Part shown: in pieces, positions 29,088 to 38,990 of the stretch
Layout of the letters: each line of letters starts with the position of its first letter
Position numbering within the stretch: the first letter of the stretch is position 1
NCBI RefSeq assembly: GCF_003325375.1
Contig: NZ_CP030862.1
Span: 623,501-687,500, forward strand
DNA: 64,000 nucleotides
Direction of reading: 5' to 3'
Origin: Streptomyces globosus
GTDB lineage: Bacteria > Actinomycetota > Actinomycetes > Streptomycetales > Streptomycetaceae
Position numbers and translations under genes: made by a program
The notes under the pieces: model-generated
Told to the model about the DNA's origin: nothing
Database searches by the model: none
The model's input: only the letters and a program-made list of their open reading frames with translations

Positions 29088-29971
29088 AGGACGCGCGCCG
29101 GCTGACGGCTGCCACACTCGCTGCCGGCGCGCTGGCGCTGTCCCTGGCGGGATGCGGGAACAGCGTGGACCCGATCGAGCGGCTGGGCCGCAACACCGCC
29201 CGGTCCGAGTCCTCCGCCCCGGCCGGGGACCAGGGGGCCGGGCCGGGCGCCTCCTCCCCGTCGGCCTCCGCGGCCGACGGCCAGGCGTACCGCAAGTGGG
29301 GGCTCGCCGCGCCCCTGGAGTACGCCCCCAAGCCGGCGCAGAAGCCGGCCCTGCCGCCCGGCGCGCCCGGGAAGGCGCAGGTCGTGGACCGAATACCCCT
29401 GCCCCCGGGCGAGAAGACCGTCTTCCTCACCTTCGACGACGGCGCCGAGAAGGACCCCGAGTTCCTGAAGATGGCGGCCGACCTCAGGCTGCCGATCAGC
29501 ATGTTCCTCACGGACAGCGCCGCCTCGTCCGACTACGGGCACTTCGAGAAGCTCCGCGACAACGGCTCGGGCAGCACCGTGAACAACCACACGCTGACGC
29601 ACCCGAACCTGCGGACCCTGCCCTTCGCCGCGCAGAAGAAGGAGATATGCGGTCAGCAGGAACGCCTGGAGAAGCGTTTCGGCACCAAGCCGCCCCTCTT
29701 CCGCCCGCCCTATGGCAACTACAACGACGACACGCTGAGGGCCGCCGCCGAGTGCGGCATCTCGCAGGTCGTGCTGTGGCGGGCGTCGATGCAGATCAAG
29801 GACTTCCAGTACGCCGAGGGCTCCGGCCTCAAACCCGGCGACATCGTCCTCGCCCACTTCCGCGGCCCCGCCGAGCTCAAGGGCGCCACCGAGGTCCAGA
29901 TGACCGCGAACATGCTGCGGAGCATCCAGGAGCAGGGCTTCCGCATAGGCCGTCTGGAGGACTACCTCTGA
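29084..29971 (+). CDS. NodB-type polysaccharide deacetylase lipoprotein, second copy
   Basis: A 295-residue paralogue of the preceding gene. Lipoprotein signal ending LSLAGC, Pro/Ala linker, then the NodB domain with VFLTFDDGAEKDPEF, NNHTLTH, RPPYGNYN and LAHFRG. The final GRLEDYL matches the ARLEDYL end of the first copy, so the pair arose by tandem duplication. GTG start coupled to the upstream stop. FtsW/RodA-type gene converges from the other side 124 bases away. Confidence 0.88.
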   Translation: MKDARRLTAATLAAGALALSLAGCGNSVDPIERLGRNTARSESSAPAGDQGAGPGASSPSASAADGQAYRKWGLAAPLEYAPKPAQKPALPPGAPGKAQVVDRIPLPPGEKTVFLTFDDGAEKDPEFLKMAADLRLPISMFLTDSAASSDYGHFEKLRDNGSGSTVNNHTLTHPNLRTLPFAAQKKEICGQQERLEKRFGTKPPLFRPPYGNYNDDTLRAAAECGISQVVLWRASMQIKDFQYAEGSGLKPGDIVLAHFRGPAELKGATEVQMTANMLRSIQEQGFRIGRLEDYL

Positions 29972-30095
29972 GGCCCTGACGGTCCCGGCCCGCACGGCCC
30001 CTGCGGCTCCCCGGCCTGCGGCCCGGTGCGGACGGCCGCCCGGACCCGGTGCGGGCGGAAGAGGCCCGGGATCCCCGCGCCTCCGGGCTGCCGGG

Positions 30096-31511
30096 TCAGC
30101 GGCCCGGCACCGCCGGGGCCGGGCGCGCGTACGCCGGCGCGGCGGACGGCGCCGGGGCGCGCCGGTCGGCCTCGCGCAGCCGCTCCGCGCTGTCGCTGAT
30201 CCGCAGCAGCAGCGCGACCATGATCCAGTTGGCCAGCAGCGACGAGCCGCCCTTCGCCAGGAACGGCAGCGCCTTGCCGGTCAGCGGGATCAGCCCGGTC
30301 ACACCCCCCGCCACGACGAACACCTGGAGCGCCAGCGCCGCCGACAGGCCCACCGCCAGCAGCTTGCCGAACGGGTCGCGGGCGCCGAGCGCCATCCGCA
30401 GCCCCCGCTGCACGAGGAGGGCGTACAGCAGCAGGACGGCCATGACGCCCGCGAGGCCGAGCTCCTCGCCGACGGTGGTGAGGATGAAGTCGCTGCGGCC
30501 GGCGAACTTGATCAGCTCGGGGTGGCCGAGGCCCAGCCCCGTCCCCGACATGCCGCCGCTGCCGAAGCCGAACAGTGCCTGCGCCGCCTGGTCCGAGGTC
30601 ACGCCCGGCGGCCGCTGCTCCCGGTAGTACGACAGCGGGTCCAGCCAGGCCGCCACCCGCGCCTTGACGTGCGGCTCGGCCGAGCCGACCGCGAAGGCGC
30701 CGCCCGCGGCCATGACCAGGCCGCACACGATCCATCCGGTGCGCTCGGTGGCCACGTACAGCATGACCACGAAGACGCCGAAGAAGATCAGCGAGGTCCC
30801 GAGGTCGCGCTCGAAGACCAGGACGAGCAGCGAGAGGACCCACACCGTGGCGATCGGGCCGAGCTGCCGCATCGGCGGCAGCTGCATGCCGAGGAACCGG
30901 CGGCCCGTCAGCGCCAGCGATTCCCGGTGGACCACCAGGTAGCCCGCGAAGAACACCGCGATCATGATCTTCACGAACTCGCCGGGCTGCACCGACAGCC
31001 CGCCGACGACGATCCACCGCTTGGCGCCGTACGTGTCCGCCGGGGAGAAGGCCGGCGCGGCCAGCAGCACCAGCGCCGCCGCCATGGTGAGGTAGATGAA
31101 CCGCTGGAGCCGGCGGTGGTCGCGCAGCAGGGCCAGTACCAGCAGGCAGGCCGCCACCCCGACGACCGTCCACACGAGCTGGCCGGGCGCGTACGCGTCG
31201 CCCCCGTACTGCTCGATGTACGCGTGGTCGAGCCGGTGCAGCAGCACCAGCCCGAGCCCGGTCAGCAGCAGGGCCAGGGGCAGGACGAGCGGATCGGCGT
31301 ACGCCGCGAACCGGCGCACGCCCAGGTGGGCGGCGAGGGCGAGCAGGCTCATGCTGGCCGCGAAGTCGGCCAGGCTCGCCGGGAGTACGCCGTTCAGCGC
31401 GAGGCCGGCGCTCGCGTGGCCGAGGACGGTGATGCCGACGGTGAGAGCGAGCAGCAGGGCCTCGGTGCGCCGGCGCGCGCCCGCCGGCGTGAGGGGCTTC
31501 AGGCCCCGCAC
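30096..31511 (-). CDS. SEDS-family protein (FtsW/RodA/SpoVE type)
   Basis: A 471-residue polytopic protein of the SEDS peptidoglycan glycosyltransferase family. Characteristic motifs are GAKRWIVVGGLSVQPGEFVKI, VFERDLGTSLIFFGVF, then FAGRSDFILTTVGEELGL and PFLAKGGSSLLANW. About ten transmembrane segments are visible. GTG 31511 is chosen because longer readings cross the groES control region; no strong ribosome binding site is seen, so this start is uncertain. No partner class B penicillin-binding protein is adjacent. Confidence 0.87.
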   Translation of the reverse strand: MRGLKPLTPAGARRRTEALLLALTVGITVLGHASAGLALNGVLPASLADFAASMSLLALAAHLGVRRFAAYADPLVLPLALLLTGLGLVLLHRLDHAYIEQYGGDAYAPGQLVWTVVGVAACLLVLALLRDHRRLQRFIYLTMAAALVLLAAPAFSPADTYGAKRWIVVGGLSVQPGEFVKIMIAVFFAGYLVVHRESLALTGRRFLGMQLPPMRQLGPIATVWVLSLLVLVFERDLGTSLIFFGVFVVMLYVATERTGWIVCGLVMAAGGAFAVGSAEPHVKARVAAWLDPLSYYREQRPPGVTSDQAAQALFGFGSGGMSGTGLGLGHPELIKFAGRSDFILTTVGEELGLAGVMAVLLLYALLVQRGLRMALGARDPFGKLLAVGLSAALALQVFVVAGGVTGLIPLTGKALPFLAKGGSSLLANWIMVALLLRISDSAERLREADRRAPAPSAAPAYARPAPAVPGR

Positions 31512-31672
31512 GGCGCGCCGGGGCCGGCCGGAGTGATCTCGTCCGCATTCGGGCGCTTTATCTTCATATCTTCTACGACGTCCCCGGCCGCCCAGGGGTT
31601 GCCCCGAACCGCTGCGAGGAGGCGCGGTATTCGGCCCAGGAGTGGCCGGAAGGTGTACGACGGCGGAGCGTG

Positions 31673-31699
31673 TTGGCACTCCGCTTGACCGAGTGCTAA
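31673..31699. promoter_or_regulatory. CIRCE operator 1 (HrcA site)
   Basis: TTGGCACTC-N9-GAGTGCTAA differs from the CIRCE consensus by one base. Its spacer contains the -35 of the groES promoter. Confidence 0.92.
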
Positions 31700-31714
31700 T
31701 CGCCGGAATAGTCT
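31685..31714 (+). promoter_or_regulatory. groES promoter
   Basis: TTGACC (31685-31690), an 18-base spacer and TAGTCT (31709-31714) match the principal sigma consensus. The promoter is interleaved with CIRCE 1 and followed by CIRCE 2, explaining heat-shock control through HrcA. The rest of the 334-base gap 31512-31845 holds a leader of about 125 bases and, toward the SEDS gene, nothing else recognised. Confidence 0.85.
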
Positions 31715-31719
31715 CGCAC

Positions 31720-31746
31720 CTGGCACTCGCCCCCGGTGAGTGCCAA
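31720..31746. promoter_or_regulatory. CIRCE operator 2 (HrcA site)
   Basis: CTGGCACTC-N9-GAGTGCCAA is a second CIRCE inverted repeat just downstream of the -10, placed to block transcription initiation. Confidence 0.9.
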
Positions 31747-31845
31747 CACAGCGACGGGCAGGTCCGGCACCCGCGACGACGGATCCACCTGGTCGCCACC
31801 TCAGACAGTTAACCCCGTGAGATCTCCGAAGGGGGAGGTCGGATC

Positions 31846-32154
31846 GTGACGACCGCCAGCTCCAAGGTTGCCATCAAGCCGCTTGAGGACCGCATCGTGG
31901 TCCAGCCGCTCGACGCCGAGCAGACCACGGCCTCCGGCCTGGTCATCCCGGACACCGCGAAGGAGAAGCCCCAGGAGGGCGTCGTCCTCGCCGTGGGCCC
32001 GGGCCGCTTCGAGGACGGCCAGCGCCTGCCGCTGGACGTCTCCGTCGGCGACGTCGTGCTGTACAGCAAGTACGGCGGCACCGAGGTGAAGTACAGCGGC
32101 GAGGAGTACCTCGTCCTCTCGGCTCGCGACGTGCTCGCGATCATCGAGAAGTAG
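31846..32154 (+). CDS. groES: co-chaperonin GroES
   Basis: A 102-residue GroES starting at GTG behind GGGGGAGG. It has [17 protein letters not shown], the mobile loop around [19 protein letters not shown], and [15 protein letters not shown] then [14 protein letters not shown]. It caps GroEL rings. It is expressed from the CIRCE-controlled promoter with groEL 113 bases downstream. Confidence 0.98.
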   Translation: MTTASSKVAIKPLEDRIVVQPLDAEQTTASGLVIPDTAKEKPQEGVVLAVGPGRFEDGQRLPLDVSVGDVVLYSKYGGTEVKYSGEEYLVLSARDVLAIIEK

Positions 32155-32182
32155 TTCACTTCTCCCAGCACTGCTTTGAGCT

Positions 32183-32225
32183 GCGCCCCTGGTCACCCCG
32201 CTGATTGCCGGGCGGCGAGGGGCGC
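32183..32225 (+). terminator. hairpin between groES and groEL
   Basis: An eight-base perfect GCGCCCCT/AGGGGCGC stem encloses a GC-rich interior. It may be an attenuator or RNA processing site giving unequal groES and groEL levels. Confidence 0.5.
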
Positions 32226-32258
32226 GGTTCTTTGAACCCTAGTTTTCGAGAGGGCTGA

Positions 32259-33899
<1,641 letters not shown>

Positions 33900-33934
33900 T
33901 CCCGCGGGGGTGTGAGCCCCCGGCCGGACACCGG

Positions 33935-33986
33935 GCGACGGCCCCGGCCGCCACCGCCGCAAGGCGGGAGCGGCCGGGGCCGTCGC
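33935..33986 (+). terminator. terminator after groEL
   Basis: A 16-bp stem, arms 33935-33950 and 33971-33986, has an internal CCGCC/GGCGG. It lies between convergent genes and may act on both strands. Confidence 0.85.
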
Positions 33987-34014
33987 CGTATCCGCTGCCG
34001 TCAGCCCCGCGCCG

Positions 34015-34707
34015 TCAGCCCCGCGCTCCGATCTGCCGCATCAGGCCCATGGCGTCGTAGTGCCACCAGCCCTCCGCGATCATCCCGTCCCGGCACCGGA
34101 AGACCGTCGTCCCGGTCATGGTGCAGGTCCTCCCGGTCGGGGCGGCCCCCATGAAGGCGCCCTTGTGGCGGCCGGTCCAGGTCCACAGCGTGGTGACGAT
34201 GTCGTCCTGCGCCGTCTGCGCCTCGCGCGCGAAGTCGAAGTCGAAGGCGGTGCGCCACATCGACACGTCCTCGACGACCGCCTCGCGCCCGGTGCGGCCG
34301 GCCGGGCCCATGACGTCGTGGTGGCGGTAGTCCGCCGCGAACACCTCGGCGACGGCGCCCAGATCGCCCTTGACGGCGATTTCGTCGAACACCCGGTCGG
34401 CCAGCAGGGCGCCCGGATGGTCGTCCCGGACGACGTCCAGGTTGGTGAACCGCGGCATCCCGTCGCAGAGGGCCACCATCTCCCGGAACATCCGGTCCGT
34501 CTCCGGGAGGTGAGAGTTCCTCATGGCCTCTTCGTACGAGGGGAATTCGACGACGTCCACGTAGTGCGTCTCCGCCTCCCGGTCCCTGCCGATCAGGCTG
34601 TGGGTCACCGTCCGCCTGCCGTTGGACTGCTCCAGGTACCGGTCGAAGAGCACGCCCACGGCCTCGGGTCTGCTTGTTTCGTAATCAACTATCTGTACGA
34701 ATGTCAT
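34015..34707 (-). CDS. two-domain protein: N-terminal monooxygenase-like barrel, C-terminal SnoaL-like domain
   Basis: A 230-residue cytoplasmic protein. Residues 1-95 (TFVQIVDYETSRPEAV, THYVDVVEFPSYEEAM) resemble a dimeric alpha/beta-barrel domain of the antibiotic-biosynthesis monooxygenase type. Residues ~105-228 resemble a SnoaL/NTF2 ester-cyclase domain (FAADYRHHDVMG, RTGREAVVEDV, GRHKGAFMGAAPTG, MIAEGWWHYDAMGLMRQIGA). The order of domains suggests an accessory enzyme for small aromatic or polyketide-like substrates. No biosynthetic cluster is nearby. Confidence 0.72.
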   Translation of the reverse strand: MTFVQIVDYETSRPEAVGVLFDRYLEQSNGRRTVTHSLIGRDREAETHYVDVVEFPSYEEAMRNSHLPETDRMFREMVALCDGMPRFTNLDVVRDDHPGALLADRVFDEIAVKGDLGAVAEVFAADYRHHDVMGPAGRTGREAVVEDVSMWRTAFDFDFAREAQTAQDDIVTTLWTWTGRHKGAFMGAAPTGRTCTMTGTTVFRCRDGMIAEGWWHYDAMGLMRQIGARG

Positions 34708-34757
34708 GGCATCTCCCGGGCTGGGTCGAATATCCCCATCTTAGGAAGAAAGGCCCT

Positions 34758-35531
34758 CTACCGGGGCCCGTACTTGCGCCCCGTCCGGGAGGAGAGCCCG
34801 CCCAGCAGCCCGCGCGGAGTCAGCTTCACCACGCCCATCAGCGCCTTGTACCGCGGATCCGGGATGGAGACGGTCCGGCCGCGGGCCAGGTCGTCGAGGG
34901 CGGCGGCCACCAGCTTGTCCGCGTCCAGCCACATCCAGCCGGGGATGTTGTCCGTCCCCATGCCCGCCCGCTGGTGGAACTCCGTCCGCACGAACCCCGG
35001 GCACAGCGCCATCATCCGCACCCCGGACCCCGCCAGGTCGCGCGCCGCCCCCTGGGTGAACTGCACGACCCAGGCCTTGCTCGCCCCGTACGTGCCCCGC
35101 GGCACGAACGCCGCCACCGAGGCCACGTTCACGATGCCGCCCCGCCCGCGCTCGCGCATGGACCCGGCCGCCGCCGAGGAGAGCCGCAGCACCGCCTCGA
35201 CGTGGACCTTCAGCATGGTCAGCTCGTCGGCCATGGAGACTTCGAGGTAGCGGCCCTTGTTGCCGAACCCCGCGTTGTTGACCAGCAGGTCCACGGGATG
35301 GGTGCGGTCGCCGAGGCGCTCCTCGACCGCCGCGATGCCCTCCTCCGTCGACAGGTCCGCGGTCAGCACCTCGGCCTCGATGCCGTGCCGGTCGTGCAGC
35401 TCGGTGGCCTGCTCGTGCAGGCGCGCGGTGTCCCGGGCCACCAGGACGAGGTTGTGGCCCCGGGAGGCCAGCCTGCGGGCGAAGGCGGCGCCGATGCCCG
35501 CCGTGGAACCAGTGATCAGCGCAGTCGTCAT
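34758..35531 (-). CDS. short-chain dehydrogenase/reductase
   Basis: A 257-residue classical SDR. The cofactor loop is TGSTAGIGAAFARRLA and the LVNNAGFGNKGRY motif is present. Catalytic Ser and Tyr-x-x-x-Lys appear as VASVAAF and YGASKAW. An Arg in the first turn and the lack of an acidic residue after beta-2 (VLVARDTARL) suggest NADPH preference. Substrate unknown. It is 45 bases downstream of the MOSC gene on the same strand. Confidence 0.88.
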   Translation of the reverse strand: MTTALITGSTAGIGAAFARRLASRGHNLVLVARDTARLHEQATELHDRHGIEAEVLTADLSTEEGIAAVEERLGDRTHPVDLLVNNAGFGNKGRYLEVSMADELTMLKVHVEAVLRLSSAAAGSMRERGRGGIVNVASVAAFVPRGTYGASKAWVVQFTQGAARDLAGSGVRMMALCPGFVRTEFHQRAGMGTDNIPGWMWLDADKLVAAALDDLARGRTVSIPDPRYKALMGVVKLTPRGLLGGLSSRTGRKYGPR

Positions 35532-35576
35532 GACCGCAACCTAGCCCGTCGCCGCCCCGCCCCCCGGGCGGCCCCG

Positions 35577-36257
35577 CTACTTCGCGGGCACCGTCGCCTG
35601 CCTGCGCAGGTACGCCTGCACCTTCTCGTGGGCCTTCGGCTCCATCGCCGCCCCCGCCGCCAGCGTGCGCGGCAGCAGCTCCCGCTCCGTGGTGAAGGCC
35701 CGGAACCACAGCCCCACCGTGACGTCGTGGTCCGGCCGGCCGACGACCTCGATCGGGTCGCCGGGCGAGATCCGCCCCTCCCGGACGACACGCAGGTACG
35801 CCCCCGGCCGCACGGCCCCGGTGAACCGCTTCACCCAGGCCCGCTCGCCCAGCACCCCCTGGAAGGTCCGGCACGGGATGCGGGCCGAGGCGACCTCCAG
35901 GACGGCCTCCGCGCCGACCCGCCACCGCTCGCCGACCAGGGCGCCGGTCAGGTCGATCCCCGCGGTGGTGAGGTTCTCGCCGAAGATCCCGCCGGGCAGC
36001 TCGCGCGCCAGCTCGGCCTCCCACCAGTCGAGGTCCTCGCGGGCGTACGCGTAGACGGCCTGGTGGTCCCCGCCGTGGTGGCGCAGGTCCCCGATGCCGT
36101 CCCCCTCGACGCCGCTGCCGCCGACCCCGCGTGGGCCGGGCGCGGCGACGCGCACGGGGCCGGCGACCGGCCGCTTGCCGATGCCGGTCAGCCCGCTCGG
36201 GGAGTCGGTGTGTTCGGAGGGGGCCGCGCGGCCGACGTTCACGGAGATCACATGCAT
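35577..36257 (-). CDS. MOSC domain protein (YiiM-like)
   Basis: A 226-residue protein of the molybdenum-cofactor sulfurase C-terminal family. SVNVGRAAPSE, GIGKRPVAGPVRV, YAREDLDWWEAELARELPGG, FGENLTTAG and the cysteine-containing ARIPCRTF are YiiM-type motifs. Such proteins reduce N-hydroxylated compounds with a molybdenum cofactor. ATG 36257 is chosen; ATG 36266 would add three residues. The divergent LysR gene begins 89 bases away and could regulate it. Confidence 0.85.
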   Translation of the reverse strand: MHVISVNVGRAAPSEHTDSPSGLTGIGKRPVAGPVRVAAPGPRGVGGSGVEGDGIGDLRHHGGDHQAVYAYAREDLDWWEAELARELPGGIFGENLTTAGIDLTGALVGERWRVGAEAVLEVASARIPCRTFQGVLGERAWVKRFTGAVRPGAYLRVVREGRISPGDPIEVVGRPDHDVTVGLWFRAFTTERELLPRTLAAGAAMEPKAHEKVQAYLRRQATVPAK

Positions 36258-36346
36258 GGGCGCCATGGGGGACACGCTAACCCAGCGCCCCCAAGCCCGG
36301 TCTCCCTTGTGTGCGTCACCGTCAAAGCCGGGCTTATGCTCGAAGG

Positions 36347-37279
36347 GTGATCGAGGCACGTCATCTCCGGATCCTGCGCGCCGTCGCCGGGACCGGCTCC
36401 TTCTCCGCGGCCGCCCGCGAACTCGGGTGCACGCAGCCCGCCGTCTCCCAGCAGATGAAGGCGCTGGAGCAGTCGGCCGGCACGCCGCTGCTCGTCCGTG
36501 CCGGCCGCGAGATGCGCCTCACGCAGGCCGGCGAGGCCCTCGTACGGCACGCCGCGGGGATCCTCGCCGGTCTGACGGCCGCGGAGGAGGAGGTCGCCGC
36601 CATCGCCGGGCTGCGCGCCGGCCGGGTCCGGCTCGTCTCCTTCCCCAGCGGCAGCTCCACCCTGGTGCCGACGGCGCTGGCGGCGATGCGCGCCGAGCAC
36701 CCGGGCACGCGGATCTCGCTGGTCGAGGCGGAGCCGCCGCGCTCGGTGGAGATGCTGCGCGACGGCGACTGCGACGTGGCCCTGGCCTTCCGCTACGCCG
36801 GCTCCGACCCGGCCGGCCCGCATGCCGGCGGCGCCGGGGCGCCGACTGCCGAGGGGTGGGAGGACCTGGTCGTGCGGCCCCTGCTGACGGACCGCCTCGT
36901 CGGGCTGGTGCCCGAGGGCCACCGGCTGGCCGGCTCGGCCGGGGTCCGCATGGCGGAACTCGCGGACGAGCCGTGGATCGCGGGCTGTCCGCGCTGCCGC
37001 CGCCACCTGGTCGAGGTGTGCGAGGACGCGGGCTTCACCCCGCGCATCGACTTCGCCACCGACGACTACCCGGCCGTCGCCGGCCTGGTCGGGGCGGGGC
37101 TCGGCGTCGCGGTGCTGCCGGAGCTCGCGGTGGAGTCCGTCCGCGCCAAGGGCGTGGGCACCGTGGCCGTCGAGCCCCCCGTCGAGCGCGAGATCGTGGC
37201 GCTGACGCTGCCCGACCTGGCCCGGGTGCCGGCCGTCGCCGCCACCCTCGCCGAGCTGGAGCGGGCCGCGGCGCGCTGA
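36347..37279 (+). CDS. LysR-family transcriptional regulator
   Basis: A 310-residue regulator. The N-terminal helix-turn-helix is IEARHLRILRAVAGTGSFS then AARELGCTQPAVSQQMKALE. The C-terminal effector domain includes VRLVSFPSGSSTLVPTAL and GLVGAGLGVAVLPELAV. TATGCT at 36335-36340 ends six bases before the GTG, so the transcript may be leaderless. Divergence from the MOSC gene suggests that gene as a target, as is usual for LysR regulators. Confidence 0.88.
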   Translation: MIEARHLRILRAVAGTGSFSAAARELGCTQPAVSQQMKALEQSAGTPLLVRAGREMRLTQAGEALVRHAAGILAGLTAAEEEVAAIAGLRAGRVRLVSFPSGSSTLVPTALAAMRAEHPGTRISLVEAEPPRSVEMLRDGDCDVALAFRYAGSDPAGPHAGGAGAPTAEGWEDLVVRPLLTDRLVGLVPEGHRLAGSAGVRMAELADEPWIAGCPRCRRHLVEVCEDAGFTPRIDFATDDYPAVAGLVGAGLGVAVLPELAVESVRAKGVGTVAVEPPVEREIVALTLPDLARVPAVAATLAELERAAAR

Positions 37280-37353
37280 GCCCCGCCGCGAGCGGCGGGC
37301 AGCGCCCGCAGCGGGCTGGTGAAACGTTCCTTCTTCGCTGCGCCGGACCCGGC

Positions 37354-37680
37354 TCAGTCCGGTGTGATCCGTCCGATCGTGCTCGACGCGGGGATCAGCC
37401 GATGGCGGGCACGCCCCATCAGCTCCTCGCGCTCGTCCTCCGTGAGGCCGCCCCACACCCCGTAGGGCTCGCGGACGGCCAGCGCGTGCGCGGCGCATTC
37501 CGAACGCACCGGGCATCGCATGCAGACCTCTTTAGCCGAGGCCTCGCGCGCACTCCTGGCCGCGCCCCGCTCGCCCTCCGGGTGGAAGAAGAGGGAGCTG
37601 TCGACCCCTCGGCAGGCGGCCAGCAGCTGCCAGTCCCAGAGGTCGGCGTTCGGTCCGGGAAGGCGGGAGAAATCTGCCAT
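37354..37680 (-). CDS. whiD: WhiB-family iron-sulfur regulator WhiD
   Basis: A 108-residue Wbl protein. The four cluster-binding cysteines are at 23, 53, 56 and 62 (AACRG, EVCMRCPVRSEC), exactly the WhiD spacing; VWGGLTEDERE is the Wbl beta-turn. WhiD carries a [4Fe-4S] cluster, binds the principal sigma factor and is needed for late sporulation. ATG 37680 is chosen over an upstream in-frame start because MADFSRLPGPNADLWDW is the conserved N-terminus. It is divergent from bldM, as in other streptomycetes. Confidence 0.93.
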   Translation of the reverse strand: MADFSRLPGPNADLWDWQLLAACRGVDSSLFFHPEGERGAARSAREASAKEVCMRCPVRSECAAHALAVREPYGVWGGLTEDEREELMGRARHRLIPASSTIGRITPD

Positions 37681-38072
37681 GGGTAGTCCTCGTTGGTGCC
37701 GGTACTGAGACGGATACGGTCCGAGCCACCACACCTACTGTCCTAGTAGATGTAAATATGACTCATTGGGAATCTAGCCTCAGACACAGGCGAAACGGAA
37801 GGAAAGCCGCCAAATAGGGCATAGCTCCAGATGGAGGACAGATGGAGGGCAGGTGGCGAGTGGCGCCGCCGATGTGATCGCGTCCTCACGTAGAGTGCCG
37901 AAGGTGTCCGTCCGACCCGTAACTCTTTCGAGTGACCATCGTTGAGAGAGCGAAGGCGGTTGAACCAATGACCTCCCGGACAGGTGTCCGAGAGCATCGA
38001 CCGCACAGGTGACGATACGTACCAAGCCTGGAGGCTCAAGGTGACGCGCATCAGCAGCTCCGGAGGGCGGTC
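37681..38072. other. divergent control region between whiD and bldM
   Basis: These 392 bases carry no convincing gene. They must hold the promoters of both developmental genes. An AT-richer island (37740-37800) lies on the whiD side and an ECF-type promoter candidate on the bldM side. Confidence 0.7.
37918..37943 (+). promoter_or_regulatory. candidate sigma-BldN-type promoter of bldM
   Basis: CGTAAC (37918-37923), 16 bases, then CGTT (37940-37943) has the form expected for ECF sigma BldN, which is known to transcribe bldM in Streptomyces. It would give a leader of about 120 bases. Confidence 0.5.
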
Positions 38073-38684
38073 ATGACTTCCGTCCTCGTCTGCGACGACT
38101 CCCCGCTTGCCCGAGAGGCGCTCCGTCGCGCGGTTGCCACCGTGCCCGGCGTCGAGCGCGTGACGACGGCTGCCAACGGCGAGGAAGTCCTCCGCCGCTG
38201 GGGCGCCGACCGCTCCGACCTCATTCTCATGGACGTACGGATGCCCGGGCTCGGCGGTGTGGAGACGGTGCGCCGGCTGCTCTCGGCCGATCCGGGCGCC
38301 CGCATCATCATGCTCACCGTCGCCGAGGACCTCGACGGCGTGGCCCTGGCCGTCGCCGCCGGCGCCCGCGGCTACCTGCACAAGGACGCCTCGCGCGCCG
38401 AACTGCGGGCCACGGTCACCCAGGCCCTGGCCGACCCGACCTGGCGGCTGGCCCCGCGCCGGCTCCGCTCCGCCGAGATGGGCGCCGCGCCCACCCTCAC
38501 CGCGCGCGAGATCCAGGTCCTGGAGGGCATGAGCCACGGCCGGTCCAACGCGGAGATCGGGCGCGAGCTCTTCCTCTCCGAGGACACGGTCAAGACGCAC
38601 GCCCGCCGGCTGTTCAAGAAGCTGGGCGCCTCGGACCGGGCACACGCCGTGGCGCTCGGGTTCCGCTGGGGCCTCGTCCGCTGA
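38073..38684 (+). CDS. bldM: atypical response regulator BldM
   Basis: A 203-residue FixJ/NarL-type regulator. The receiver domain (TSVLVCDDSPLAREALRRAV, LILMDVRMPGLGG, YLHKDASRAEL) is followed by a LuxR-type helix-turn-helix (LTAREIQVLEGMSHGRSNAEI, LSEDTVKTHARRLFKKLGA). Length and position match BldM, which works without normal phosphorylation as a homodimer or as a heterodimer with WhiI to control aerial growth and sporulation genes. GGAGGGCGGTC precedes the ATG. Confidence 0.94.
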   Translation: MTSVLVCDDSPLAREALRRAVATVPGVERVTTAANGEEVLRRWGADRSDLILMDVRMPGLGGVETVRRLLSADPGARIIMLTVAEDLDGVALAVAAGARGYLHKDASRAELRATVTQALADPTWRLAPRRLRSAEMGAAPTLTAREIQVLEGMSHGRSNAEIGRELFLSEDTVKTHARRLFKKLGASDRAHAVALGFRWGLVR

Positions 38685-38990
38685 CCGCGCCCCCGCAGGC
38701 CGGACGCTGAGCCGGTCCCGTCCGCCACGGCGGACGGGGCGGCGCGCCCGGCGCGCCCCGCCCGCCCACGGCGCCGCCGCCGGGCCCCGGACCGCCGCCG
38801 GCCCCGGGCCGTCCGCCGCCCCGCTCCCCGCCCTGCCGCCCGGCCCCACCCCCGTGCGTGGCCGGGGATTGGCGGGGCACGATCCGGGGGACGTGTCGCT
38901 TCGTGCGCGATGCCGCATGCTTGAGTGTGTGGCGCATTTTCTGGGATGGGGCCTCGGAAAGCATTCGGGCGAGCGGGAGGGGAGCGTGCA
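38685..38990. other. bldM-sigD intergenic region
   Basis: About 306 bases with no gene. It opens with a terminator-like stem (38717-38738), then a strongly C-rich stretch on the + strand (38750-38870), then a more balanced segment (38890-38975) that should contain the sigD promoter. No clear -35/-10 pair was recognised. Confidence 0.6.
38717..38738 (+). terminator. terminator-like hairpin after bldM
   Basis: CCCGTCCGC pairs with GCGGACGGG around a CACG loop, 32 bases after the bldM stop. Confidence 0.65.

Noticed and set aside
31512-31799. N-terminal extension of the SEDS protein up to 31799
   Set aside because: It would run through the groES promoter and both CIRCE sites and has no hydrophobic or conserved sequence.
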